Source: an uncultured Flavobacteriales bacterium
Lineage (GTDB): Bacteria > Bacteroidota > Bacteroidia > Flavobacteriales > Crocinitomicaceae
DNA length: 5,376 nt
Direction of reading: 5' to 3'
Assembly: GCA_946479985.1 (NCBI GenBank)
Contig: CAMLIF010000172.1
Coordinates: 1 to 5,376, forward strand
Part shown: in pieces, positions 1-5,376 of the stretch
How the letters are laid out: each line of letters begins with the position of its first letter
How positions within the stretch are numbered: the stretch's first letter is position 1
Notes under the pieces: model-generated
The model's input: only the letters and a program-made list of their open reading frames with translations
Database searches by the model: none
Told to the model about the DNA's origin: nothing
Position numbers and translations under genes: made by a program

Positions 1-1954
1 CACTGTATTGTAATTCTGAATTTATTACATGCGGGCCAGGTCCAGTAAACGACTGTGTTTCACCGGTTATTGTTATTGTACTTCCCGGATCGAGGTTAGA
101 AAATGTGATTTCAACATCTTCAGGAGCACAGAAATGATAATCCAGGTAATCTGGTCCCGGATGCAGCACGTTAATTCCGTGATCATCTGTAAGTAAAGGC
201 ATTGATGGCGGCGGTTCCAGGATTCCGTGAATGGTATCAATATCAAATTCACAGTCGTCGGAGCGTTCTGCTCTTACCCAGTAATCTCCTGTGGCCGAAA
301 TAGTATTTGAAGGGTATGTTGAACCGTCATACCATTGATAGGTATATGTTGGCCCCATGTGATCGTATGTCAGCGGATCATAATTAAGATCAGCTTCTAA
401 ACAGAAATGTACCGTGTCATTTACAACTGTAACATAATCTGCAATTTCGAAAGCAGTCAGATAACCAACCAGCGAATCTGTTCCGGGGCCTTCAAAAAAG
501 TTGTAATCGTTGTAATTGGAATGAACATGATTCACTAAGAACGAATTGATACTCTGGTCGCCAACAAGGAAAATATGATAAGGCTCACCTCCGAAAAACG
601 GATTGAAGGAGTAGGTGTTGTTTCCCAATGTCACTGGTCCGCCTGTCTGAAAGTTCAGATCGTAAGTGTAGCTTCCGCAAACTATTGGTTTGTCTGCCTG
701 GTAAGTTGCCACTCCTCTTCCTTCATCATTCAACTGACTTCCGAACTGTTTTACTGAGGCCCGGTTTCCGCTGTTATCGATTTTCATCAGATAAGGATCC
801 CGGAACCCAACGGAACTAAACAAATTCTCGGTTGTATCCTGTAACTGAGACAAATCACATTCAAAATACCCGGTAATAAACGACGAGTTATTCTGATCAA
901 TAGCAATAGAGCGAGCCGACAAGGTGTTTGCAGAACCAAGGGTATTGTTCCAGATATGATTTCCGGTATTTCCGGTTTTTATAGTGAAAATTTGCTGGTC
1001 GTACGGGTTTTGAATAAGGGTTGTACCATTTTGATGATAGTAATTTAAATTCCCGAGGAAATCACCAATAATAACCGGTTCATTGTTTTGGTTTACTTCA
1101 ACGTCATACGGAACAGTTAAGCCGGCTTTCAGCATATTGAAGAACTGGATCTGCCCGGCAGGATCCATTTTACATAAATATCCAACATTGAAACTATTGT
1201 TGGTATAAGTATTTCCGGCAAAAAGTAGTGTATCGGAAAACTGACCGGTTAAAAAGATATTGTTGGCATTATCTACGTCAACTGAAAGTCCGCGATCTTC
1301 ATAATCCGCAAATCCGCATTTTGTCCAGAGCGGAACTCCTGCGGCATCGTATTTCTGAACAAAAATATCAAACGACGAATCCCCGGTTGAAGGATTGATA
1401 AGACTATTGAAGGTACCGCTTCCCAACGTTGCATTTCCCTGGAACTCGCCGGTAAGAATAATGTTGTTTTGATTGTCTATGGTAACTTTATAACTGTTTT
1501 CAGCCATTGCACCGCCTTCTTTCCTTGCCCAGAGAACATTTCCGGCAGGATCCATTTTTATCACGAAAATATCTTTGGAATTGGCGTTCGATGTCAGAGT
1601 GGTGGATCCAAACGTTACTGTTCCAAAAAATGAACCCGTAACAACAATGTTTTGGTCCGGCCCAATAGCAACATCAACAGCTTTATCCATTCCGGTTCCG
1701 CCAAAATCCTTTAACCAGATAATAGAACCGTTTGCGGCGTATTTAGTCACATAAATATCTGTACTTCCCTGGCTGGCTGAAAAAGAGTAGAACTGCCCGA
1801 AAGAAGTTTGTCCGGAGAAATATCCTGCAATATAACTTTCGCCCGTACTTGTTACTTCAACGTCTGCCGCTTCATTAGCAGTTTGGCTATATGTGTTTAC
1901 TCCCCAGTTTTGGGAGAAGGAATTAACTGAAAAAAAAAATACGGCAAAGCACAT
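1..1954 (-). CDS. Secreted seven-unit SBBP-type beta-propeller protein with Ig/PKD-like modules, 3' end outside window
   Basis: The reading frame is open through the left edge, giving 651 codons from the ATG at 1954. Residues 1-15 form a hydrophobic signal peptide (MCFAVFFFSVNSFSQ), so the protein is exported. Residues 16 to about 465 contain seven repeats. Each has an 'xTGxF' strand (near residues 44, 107, 168, 236, 297, 361 and 426) and most have a 'K-D-x-G-N-x-x-W' turn (near 71, 133, 201, 262, 326 and 391). This is the pattern of SBBP (seven-bladed beta-propeller) repeats. From about 510 there are Ig/PKD-like modules, with Cys518 and Cys568 in the first (motifs YQWYDG and GDYWVRAE) and Cys609 opening a second. 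In Bacteroidota such proteins usually end in a type IX secretion or gliding-associated C-terminal domain; that part lies outside the window, so the route is inference. The start is uncertain: TTG codons at 1966 and 2008 are in frame and would add basic n-regions, and an in-frame TAA lies upstream. The ligand is unknown. Confidence 0.88.
   Translation of the reverse strand, partial: MCFAVFFFSVNSFSQNWGVNTYSQTANEAADVEVTSTGESYIAGYFSGQTSFGQFYSFSASQGSTDIYVTKYAANGSIIWLKDFGGTGMDKAVDVAIGPDQNIVVTGSFFGTVTFGSTTLTSNANSKDIFVIKMDPAGNVLWARKEGGAMAENSYKVTIDNQNNIILTGEFQGNATLGSGTFNSLINPSTGDSSFDIFVQKYDAAGVPLWTKCGFADYEDRGLSVDVDNANNIFLTGQFSDTLLFAGNTYTNNSFNVGYLCKMDPAGQIQFFNMLKAGLTVPYDVEVNQNNEPVIIGDFLGNLNYYHQNGTTLIQNPYDQQIFTIKTGNTGNHIWNNTLGSANTLSARSIAIDQNNSSFITGYFECDLSQLQDTTENLFSSVGFRDPYLMKIDNSGNRASVKQFGSQLNDEGRGVATYQADKPIVCGSYTYDLNFQTGGPVTLGNNTYSFNPFFGGEPYHIFLVGDQSINSFLVNHVHSNYNDYNFFEGPGTDSLVGYLTAFEIADYVTVVNDTVHFCLEADLNYDPLTYDHMGPTYTYQWYDGSTYPSNTISATGDYWVRAERSDDCEFDIDTIHGILEPPPSMPLLTDDHGINVLHPGPDYLDYHFCAPEDVEITFSNLDPGSTITITGETQSFTGPGPHVINSELQYS
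1931..1940 (-). repeat. T10 homopolymer in signal-peptide codons
   Basis: Read on the minus strand, ten consecutive T residues encode Phe-Phe-Phe plus the first base of a Ser codon in the hydrophobic core of the signal peptide of the propeller gene. Gain or loss of one base would shift the frame within the first dozen codons and abolish the protein. Whether the length actually varies cannot be seen from one sequence. The tract may simply reflect Phe codon choice. Confidence 0.6.
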
Positions 1955-2186
1955 TGCAATTCGCAAGGCAGCGTGAGATTGTTTACTAAAGATTTGTAGT
2001 GATGTCAAACCAAGGTTCCAATTAGTACTTTACTCTCACAAGATACGCAGAAATCAAAAAAATGGATTGACAAATGAATATTCATGAGAAATGTATGTTT
2101 AAATTCCACGGATCGGGTTCAAATTGTATGGAAATCGAATGTTTTTGTGAAGGATGCAATACCAATATCTATTAGGATGTAAAGAA

Positions 2187-2408
2187 TTAAAATTGGCCTG
2201 AGAGAAAAGTTGCTCTGAAAATAGCATAACATGATTCAGGCGGTTTCTCCCGTAATGTACCCGGTAATTTACGCTTCCTGGTTATTGTGTTGAGTTCAAC
2301 ATCATTTGCTTCGTTGGTAAACTGGCTAAACGTATTCGTTCCCCAATTTTGTGCCCGACAAACAAAGCCGGAAAAAGGAAAGAAGGTTATTGTGAGGTAT
2401 GATTTCAT
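2187..2408 (-). pseudogene. Decayed 5' fragment of a paralogue of the downstream propeller gene
   Basis: From the ATG at 2408 the frame gives a plausible signal peptide (MKSYLTITFFPFSGFVCRAQ), then NWGTNTFSQFTNEANDVE. This aligns closely with NWGVNTYSQTANEAADVE, residues 17-34 of the intact protein encoded downstream on the same strand. Just after this the similarity moves to another frame: bases 2265 down to 2239 read TGYITGETA, matching AGYFSGQTS of the intact copy, and are followed by TGA at 2238-2236. The spacing between the two matching blocks is 29 bases here against 27 in the intact gene, so there is a net +2 frameshift. The original frame runs to a TAA at 2187 without further family similarity. 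Nothing like the six later propeller units is present. The frame is open upstream to an ATG at 2507, but those 33 residues do not look like part of the family. I infer a truncated, frameshifted relic of a tandem paralogue. Confidence 0.75.
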
Positions 2409-2608
2409 TTGTGCCAGTTTTCGAAACTTAGACACCGGCACTTTTGAAAGGTTGGAAACGAGTTGTTCCCAATTATGATAAGATTCATGAACGCAATGCA
2501 AAGGCAATCCGCCGCCACAGACGCTTTACGTTTGTATGAAGAAAAAGAGGAATGTTTTATATCTGCCAGGCGAACACTGCCAAATTTGTCAATTAATAAT
2601 TATGGATC

Positions 2609-2989
2609 TTAATCCAACTGGTTTTGTTCCTCCAGCGACAATTTTGTAATGTATTTTGTTCTGATCCATTCTTTACCTGATTTTCTGAAAACTTCCATTT
2701 TCAAGCCATAAACATCTCTGAAATTGGCTTCCAGGTTTTCAATGGTCATTTGAGGCGTAATGGTAATAGTTCCGTCGTTATGACTGTTTCTGCAATCAGA
2801 CAATGAAGTACTTTCCTGGGTTACAATTGTTTCTGAATGCGGACCGTTATCTGTATTCGGCTTTCCGTAGAAACACAGTTTCAGATTGGTGCATGCTGTT
2901 TTGAATTCTTCCTGAAGAGCAGAAATTTTTCTTGCCCCGTTAATATCCATTTGTACTGTTTTCATATCTGAACGGTTCATATTCATCAT
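2609..2989 (-). CDS. Small two-repeat protein of unknown function
   Basis: The gene encodes 126 residues from the ATG at 2989; in-frame ATGs also lie at 2986, 2980 and 2965. The start at 2965 (MKTVQMDING) looks most like a natural N-terminus and would give 118 residues. There is no signal peptide or membrane segment, so it is probably cytoplasmic. Two halves resemble each other: ISALQEEFKTACTNLKLCFY (residues 23-42) and IENLEANFRDVYGLKMEVFR (83-102). Each reads as a strand-turn-helix-strand unit with the pattern I-x-x-L-x-x-x-F, then L-K-x-x-x-[FY] or similar. The protein ends in LSLEEQNQLD. I recall short Bacteroidota hypothetical proteins with this two-unit layout but no established role. 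A TAnnTTT-like sequence at 3017-3024 (TAGATTTA on the minus strand) could be its -7 element, but no good -33 element is seen. It shares a strand with the pseudogene but is separated from it by 100 bases or more. Confidence 0.72.
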   Translation of the reverse strand: MMNMNRSDMKTVQMDINGARKISALQEEFKTACTNLKLCFYGKPNTDNGPHSETIVTQESTSLSDCRNSHNDGTITITPQMTIENLEANFRDVYGLKMEVFRKSGKEWIRTKYITKLSLEEQNQLD

Positions 2990-3103
2990 CCGGATTTGGA
3001 CAAGAACTGAACCTGGTAAATCTACGGCTATATAACTTGGGAAACAGATATTTATAGTAGTGTTTTAATAGAGTTTAAGTTGTATCTTTTAGAGGTAATC
3101 TCC

Positions 3104-3121
3104 TTTTCCACGTTTTCCACG
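3104..3121. repeat. Two tandem copies of TTTTCCACG
   Basis: Two perfect adjacent 9-base copies (3104-3112 and 3113-3121) lie in the gap between the leftward gene starting at 2989 and the rightward pair. They could be a regulator-binding site for either side or chance. The rest of 2990-3204 shows only candidate promoter elements. Confidence 0.4.
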
Positions 3122-3165
3122 CGAATAACTGAAACATTAACCAAAATGATAGTTAAGACTGCTGA

Positions 3166-3197
3166 TTTGTTCATTTTCGACTTCTCAGTTTATTTTG
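3166..3197 (+). promoter_or_regulatory. Candidate Bacteroidetes-type promoter for the small membrane-protein pair
   Basis: TTTG at 3166-3169 is followed after 20 bases by TTATTTTG at 3190-3197, which matches seven of eight positions of the TAnnTTTG -7 consensus. The spacing fits the usual 19-21 bases in this phylum. Transcription would start at about 3202-3204, almost on the ATG at 3205, which favours the next in-frame ATG at 3235 as the real start of the gene. Confidence 0.45.
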
Positions 3198-3234
3198 ATT
3201 AACTATGTTTACAACAACCAAAATCATCACCAAA

Positions 3235-3525
3235 ATGAAAAATTCGAGATTTGTATTCGGGAATAGAAATTTGAAAGCTTTCATGCTCCTTGGCTTCTTG
3301 TTTTCAGGAAGTATATCCTTTACCCAAACAACCATTCAAACGGAATCGGTTTCTGACCCAAAGTCAGAAACGAGTATATATCCCACAGATCCGGTTATTG
3401 TTCCTGCCGATTTGAAAAAACATTCCATCGAAGAAACTGCTATTGTTGCTGCAATGCCGGTAAGCATTCCTGTGGTCAGCAAAAAGCGAATAGGTTTTGT
3501 TAGTATTTCAAATCCACATTTTTAA
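3235..3525 (+). CDS. Small exported or membrane-anchored protein with IYPxDP tail
   Basis: From the ATG at 3235 the product is 96 residues. The frame is open from an ATG at 3205 (106 residues), but a candidate promoter puts transcription start next to 3205, and 3235 gives a more natural signal sequence: basic residues 2-14 (K2, R5, R11, K14), then the hydrophobic stretch AFMLLGFLFSGSISF at 15-29. Cleavage after about residue 29 or retention as an anchor are both possible. The remaining tail of about 65 residues is Pro-, Ser- and Thr-rich, with SIYPTDP at 47-53 and the C-terminus SNPHF. The next gene, starting 9 bases after this stop, has the same hydrophobic segment, an IYPEDP motif and a -PSF end, so the two are paralogous over this part and probably form one operon. 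This copy lacks the cysteine-rich N-terminal domain of its neighbour. No function is known to me; the tail is presumably outside the inner membrane. Confidence 0.72.
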   Translation: MKNSRFVFGNRNLKAFMLLGFLFSGSISFTQTTIQTESVSDPKSETSIYPTDPVIVPADLKKHSIEETAIVAAMPVSIPVVSKKRIGFVSISNPHF

Positions 3526-3534
3526 GATCAATCC

Positions 3535-4026
3535 ATGAATCCATCAACTCATTCCAATTTACACGTCGGTAATCCTTGTCCGTTTGTGCCAACAGCGAGA
3601 ACAAAGGAAACAAACGGCTGCAATCATTTCTGTAAATCGTGTACCAAAACAATTGTCGATTTCCGCGGCAAAACAACTGCAGAAATAGAAGCTGTTATCA
3701 CCAAAGATACGTGTGGGATTTTTACCTCGGACCAGCTTCCCGGCCAGCGAAAAATGAAATGGACGAGCAAACCAGGCTTTTACGCCATGATGGTATTGTC
3801 GTTTCTTGGTTTTTCAGTGAAACCTTCATACGGACAAACAGTAGAGCCTGTAAAACCGGTATCCGATTCGGTTGCTATTTACCCGGAAGATCCGAAAGTG
3901 CCCGATCCGGCCCATAAACCTGCGAAATATGCACCAAACGTAATCTATGGAAAAAGCCTGGAGCCAATGGTTGTTCCCGAGAAAAAGAAAACTGTTTACA
4001 GAACTATTGGATGTCCCTCGTTCTAA
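3535..4026 (+). CDS. Membrane protein with cysteine-rich N-terminal domain and IYPxDP tail
   Basis: The product is 163 residues. Residues 1-70 form a cysteine-rich domain: NPCP at 13-16, C29, then FCKSCTKTIVDF at 32-43, T-AEIEAVI, TCGIF at 59-63 and DQL at 66-68. This follows a pattern I know from Bacteroidota membrane proteins: PC near the start, then FCxxCxKxVxDF, then CGxFxxxQL. There the cysteines could bind a metal or form a redox site; this is inference. A hydrophobic segment at 81-95 (GFYAMMVLSFLGFSV) ends in SYGQT, so the first domain should face the cytoplasm and the tail the periplasm, or the segment is an internal signal. The tail carries IYPEDP at 115-120, repeated Pro-Lys pairs, and ends IGCPSF with a further cysteine (160). 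The hydrophobic segment and tail match the gene just upstream, suggesting duplication and co-transcription. The first domain lacks the conserved Trp and the GRF seen in typical members, so it is a divergent version. Confidence 0.8.
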   Translation: MNPSTHSNLHVGNPCPFVPTARTKETNGCNHFCKSCTKTIVDFRGKTTAEIEAVITKDTCGIFTSDQLPGQRKMKWTSKPGFYAMMVLSFLGFSVKPSYGQTVEPVKPVSDSVAIYPEDPKVPDPAHKPAKYAPNVIYGKSLEPMVVPEKKKTVYRTIGCPSF

Positions 4027-4098
4027 ATTGATTATTAGCTTCATAAGATATTTTCGTAAGGCAGTTTTAGCGCTAATGAATACTTCATCTCAGTGAAC

Positions 4099-4223
4099 CG
4101 CAAAGAAGGAAGATCGCAAAGATGTTGGTGTTAAATGATTACAAGCTAGCTTGTTGCTTGAGCCAAAATATGGGTTTAACAGATTCGTTACCAAACAATC
4201 TTTGCGCACTTTTTGTCTTTGCG
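4099..4223. repeat. Large imperfect inverted repeat of CGCAAAGA units (probable dispersed intergenic element)
   Basis: The left arm holds two copies of CGCAAAGA at 4099-4106 and 4115-4122, 16 bases apart start to start. The right arm holds two copies of the reverse complement TCTTTGCG at 4199-4206 and 4216-4223, 17 bases apart. The spacers between units are purine-rich on the left and correspondingly pyrimidine-rich on the right, so each arm of about 24 bases pairs with roughly one bulged base and a few mismatches, around a loop of about 76 bases. I recall GCAAAG-type units recurring between genes in Bacteroidota genomes, so a REP- or MITE-like element is likely, but only one copy lies in this window. 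It could also act as a bidirectional transcription end or RNA-stabilising hairpin after the upstream gene pair. Confidence 0.6.
4141..4154. repeat. Perfect 14-base palindrome in the loop of the inverted repeat
   Basis: ACAAGCTAGCTTGT is its own reverse complement. It lies inside the loop between the two CGCAAAGA arms and could form a small second hairpin or be a dimeric protein-binding site. Confidence 0.5.
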
Positions 4224-4376
4224 TTTTTTAATTTAATACTTCTCTGGTTTTTCCTGTAATGATCTTAAAATCAGAATCCAGGATACTACCATAAAAAAAA
4301 CCGTTAATAATTCGGGTTTTCAGAACCTATTGAACTAAAAGTTTCCTAGTTTTATACCCACCAAAATCTATTACCC

Positions 4377-5213
4377 ATGAGAATCGTATTCGGCTGGAAC
4401 CGCATCAGACTTAAATCATTTGCATTTCAGGAATTAAACCTGCCTGAACTAGAACAATTTCCAAACGCAACAATCCAGGTTGCACAATCTTATTTCCATA
4501 TTTTCTGGATTCCGGTCTTTCCAATGGGAAAACGTTATGATTTGGTTATGAACAAAGAGCTGTATCATGTTCCGCCAAGCTTAATGAAACTCATTGATCC
4601 GGAACAAATCAAAGTAAAAGGAAAATGGTATGCCTGGTCGTTACCTATCCTGATTGGTGTTATTGCACTTGGAGTTTATTTCAACCAGTTATACACCGAA
4701 CACAAATACGAACAACAGTCTATTGAGTATGCTGAGTCACAGCGAAAGTTTTTCGATGACCCGATGGTTGGAGATCAAATTCATTTCAGTAATCATGGGG
4801 ATGTGAATTTTGATGCGGAAGTATGTAAAATTGACGGATCTCGGGTGGTTTTGTTCCTGGATTTAATGGATATTCTCGATGGAAAACTTCTGAAAAAAGC
4901 AGATGCCGGGCTCACAGAAACACACCCTGATACACTGAGAAGTCAGATGGAGTACCGCGATCAACTGGAGCTTACTTCTGTATTTCAAGATTCTCTTTTA
5001 GGTGCTCATCCTGATCAACCGATCTTGAGAAAATTGTTGACTTTCGAATTAGAAGGCTTCCCGATTGACTATGAAATGATCAATATGTCACTAAACGACT
5101 ATAAAGCGTTGAAAAAATCAATTGGTGATGGTGTTCTTACCATGCCGAAGCTGATTAAGATACCTGCGTTTAAGAAAATCACGAAATATGGTCTTTACGT
5201 TGATCCACAGTAG
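4377..5213 (+). CDS. Single-span membrane protein with IFWIPVFPMGK motif, function unknown
   Basis: The product is 278 residues. The N-terminal part (1-60) begins MRIVFGWNRIRLKSF and contains YFHIFWIPVFPMGKRY at 39-54. This 'F-x-I-x-W-I-P-x-F-P-x-G-K' signature resembles the segment in zinc-ribbon-type small membrane-associated proteins, but the zinc-binding cysteine pairs are absent here; the only cysteine I see is at 150. One transmembrane helix lies at about 84-104 (WYAWSLPILIGVIALGVYFN) and is followed by a charged, probably helical linker (105-126). Residues 131-162 (VGDQIHF..., ending SRVVLFLDL) look like a small beta-rich domain. The remainder is mixed alpha/beta, ending YGLYVDPQ. There is no cleavable signal peptide. 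The start is the first ATG after a long gap, with no clear Shine-Dalgarno sequence, as is common in this phylum. It is probably its own transcription unit. I recall similar uncharacterised Bacteroidota proteins but no assigned role. Confidence 0.8.
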   Translation: MRIVFGWNRIRLKSFAFQELNLPELEQFPNATIQVAQSYFHIFWIPVFPMGKRYDLVMNKELYHVPPSLMKLIDPEQIKVKGKWYAWSLPILIGVIALGVYFNQLYTEHKYEQQSIEYAESQRKFFDDPMVGDQIHFSNHGDVNFDAEVCKIDGSRVVLFLDLMDILDGKLLKKADAGLTETHPDTLRSQMEYRDQLELTSVFQDSLLGAHPDQPILRKLLTFELEGFPIDYEMINMSLNDYKALKKSIGDGVLTMPKLIKIPAFKKITKYGLYVDPQ

Positions 5214-5309
5214 AAAGAAATTTATACTGTCTCTCATCATTATCAGTGGTTTATCTTATTAATTAACAATTACTTGCAACTTTATTAACATACATCAAAA
5301 AAAAGGTCG

Positions 5310-5317
5310 TAGCTTTG
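5310..5317 (+). promoter_or_regulatory. Bacteroidetes-type -7 element for the helicase-like gene
   Basis: TAGCTTTG matches TAnnTTTG at all fixed positions. It lies 22 bases before the ATG at 5340, so transcription would start near 5322-5324 with a short leader. No TTTG is found 19-21 bases upstream; that region is AT-rich with an A8 run. The promoter is therefore supported by its -7 element only. Confidence 0.5.
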
Positions 5318-5339
5318 CGCCAAATTTTAGATTTATTTT

Positions 5340-5376
5340 ATGACCTTTAAAGAACTCGGGTTAAGAGTTGAGGTTC
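5340..5376 (+). CDS. Start of a probable DEAD-box RNA helicase (3' end outside window)
   Basis: Only 12 codons are inside the window: MTFKELGLRVEV. Bacterial DEAD-box ATP-dependent RNA helicases of the DeaD/RhlE/CshA type commonly begin with F-x-x-L-G-L-x-x-x-[VIL], the start of the Q-motif region; the Q motif itself (P-T-x-I-Q) should follow within about 15 residues. These enzymes unwind RNA in ribosome assembly and RNA decay. The identification rests on a very short match. A good -7 element just upstream and the 126-base gap after the previous gene fit a new transcription unit. Confidence 0.55.
   Translation, partial: MTFKELGLRVEV

Larger units (their letters stand above)
4027..4376. other. 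350-base intergenic region holding a repeat element
   Basis: No coding frame of interest is seen. Reading left to right, it holds a perfect 10-base palindrome TTAGCGCTAA (4067-4076), the large CGCAAAGA inverted repeat (4099-4223) with a 14-base palindrome in its loop, a short AT-rich hairpin (4297-4320), and TAGTTTTA (4347-4354), which is close to the TAnnTTTG -7 consensus but has no good -33 partner. Together these suggest separate transcription units on either side. Confidence 0.6.

Noticed and set aside
575..819. Two short plus-strand open frames (575-757 and 628-819)
   Set aside because: They lie antisense inside the continuous propeller reading frame, their proteins have no recognisable pattern, and they overlap each other in different frames.
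2287..2478. Plus-strand 63-residue open frame opposite the pseudogene
   Set aside because: The opposite strand shows clear similarity to the propeller N-terminus, so this is its shadow.
3104..3121. Tandem TTTTCCACG copies as DnaA boxes or an origin
   Set aside because: Each copy differs from the DnaA box consensus at two positions, including the last base, and no further boxes or origin-type AT-rich repeats are nearby.
3639..4044. Overlapping frames at 3639-3917 (plus) and 3826-4044 (minus)
   Set aside because: Both overlap the cysteine-rich domain gene, whose frame has recognisable motifs; these frames show none.
4293..4320. Hairpin AAAACCG...CGGGTTTT as a terminator
   Set aside because: The stem is short, with a bulge. 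The better T-run (T8) would serve the minus strand, where no gene ends, so a functional terminator is not supported.
4347..4354. TAGTTTTA as the promoter of the gene at 4377
   Set aside because: It matches seven of eight positions, but the nearest TTG (4330-4332) is only 14 bases away, shorter than the usual 19-21 spacing.
5313..5320. CTTTGCG near 5314-5320 as another copy of the intergenic repeat unit
   Set aside because: It is a single isolated unit overlapping the -7 element with no partner arm, so chance is the simpler explanation.
1..5376. CRISPR array, tRNA, rRNA, transposase, toxin-antitoxin or defence genes
   Set aside because: I saw no regularly spaced repeats, cloverleaf-like RNA, transposase motifs or nuclease/ATPase motifs on either strand.

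Overview
The window looks like a Bacteroidota (Bacteroidetes) chromosome segment. By eye it is moderately AT-rich (not computed). The supporting signs are a secreted beta-propeller/Ig-like protein of the kind exported by type IX secretion in this phylum, a Bacteroidetes-type -7 element (TAnnTTTG) before the last gene, little Shine-Dalgarno signal before the starts, and a cysteine-rich N-terminal domain that I know mainly from this phylum. The exact genus cannot be read from the sequence.

Layout. Positions 1-1954 (minus strand) hold the first 651 codons of a large exported protein that runs off the left edge: a signal peptide, seven SBBP-like beta-propeller units, then Ig/PKD-like modules. Upstream of it, on the same strand, 2187-2408 is a decayed start of a paralogue of the same protein. 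Positions 2609-2989 (minus) encode a small two-repeat protein of unknown function. The 215-base gap at 2990-3204 separates this leftward block from a rightward block.

The rightward block begins with two small membrane or envelope proteins (3235-3525 and 3535-4026, 9 bases apart, probably co-transcribed). They share a signal/transmembrane segment followed by an IYPxDP tail; the second also has an N-terminal cysteine-rich domain. A 350-base gap (4027-4376) contains a large imperfect inverted repeat built from CGCAAAGA units, probably a dispersed intergenic element. Positions 4377-5213 encode a single-span membrane protein with an IFWIPVFPMGK motif. At 5340 a new gene starts, after a good -7 element; its first 12 residues resemble a DEAD-box RNA helicase.

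I see no defence system, CRISPR array, tRNA, rRNA or transposase. The more interesting items are the paired IYPxDP proteins, the pseudogene beside its intact paralogue, the T10 tract in the propeller gene's signal-peptide codons, and the CGCAAAGA hairpin element. No pathway clearly links the genes.
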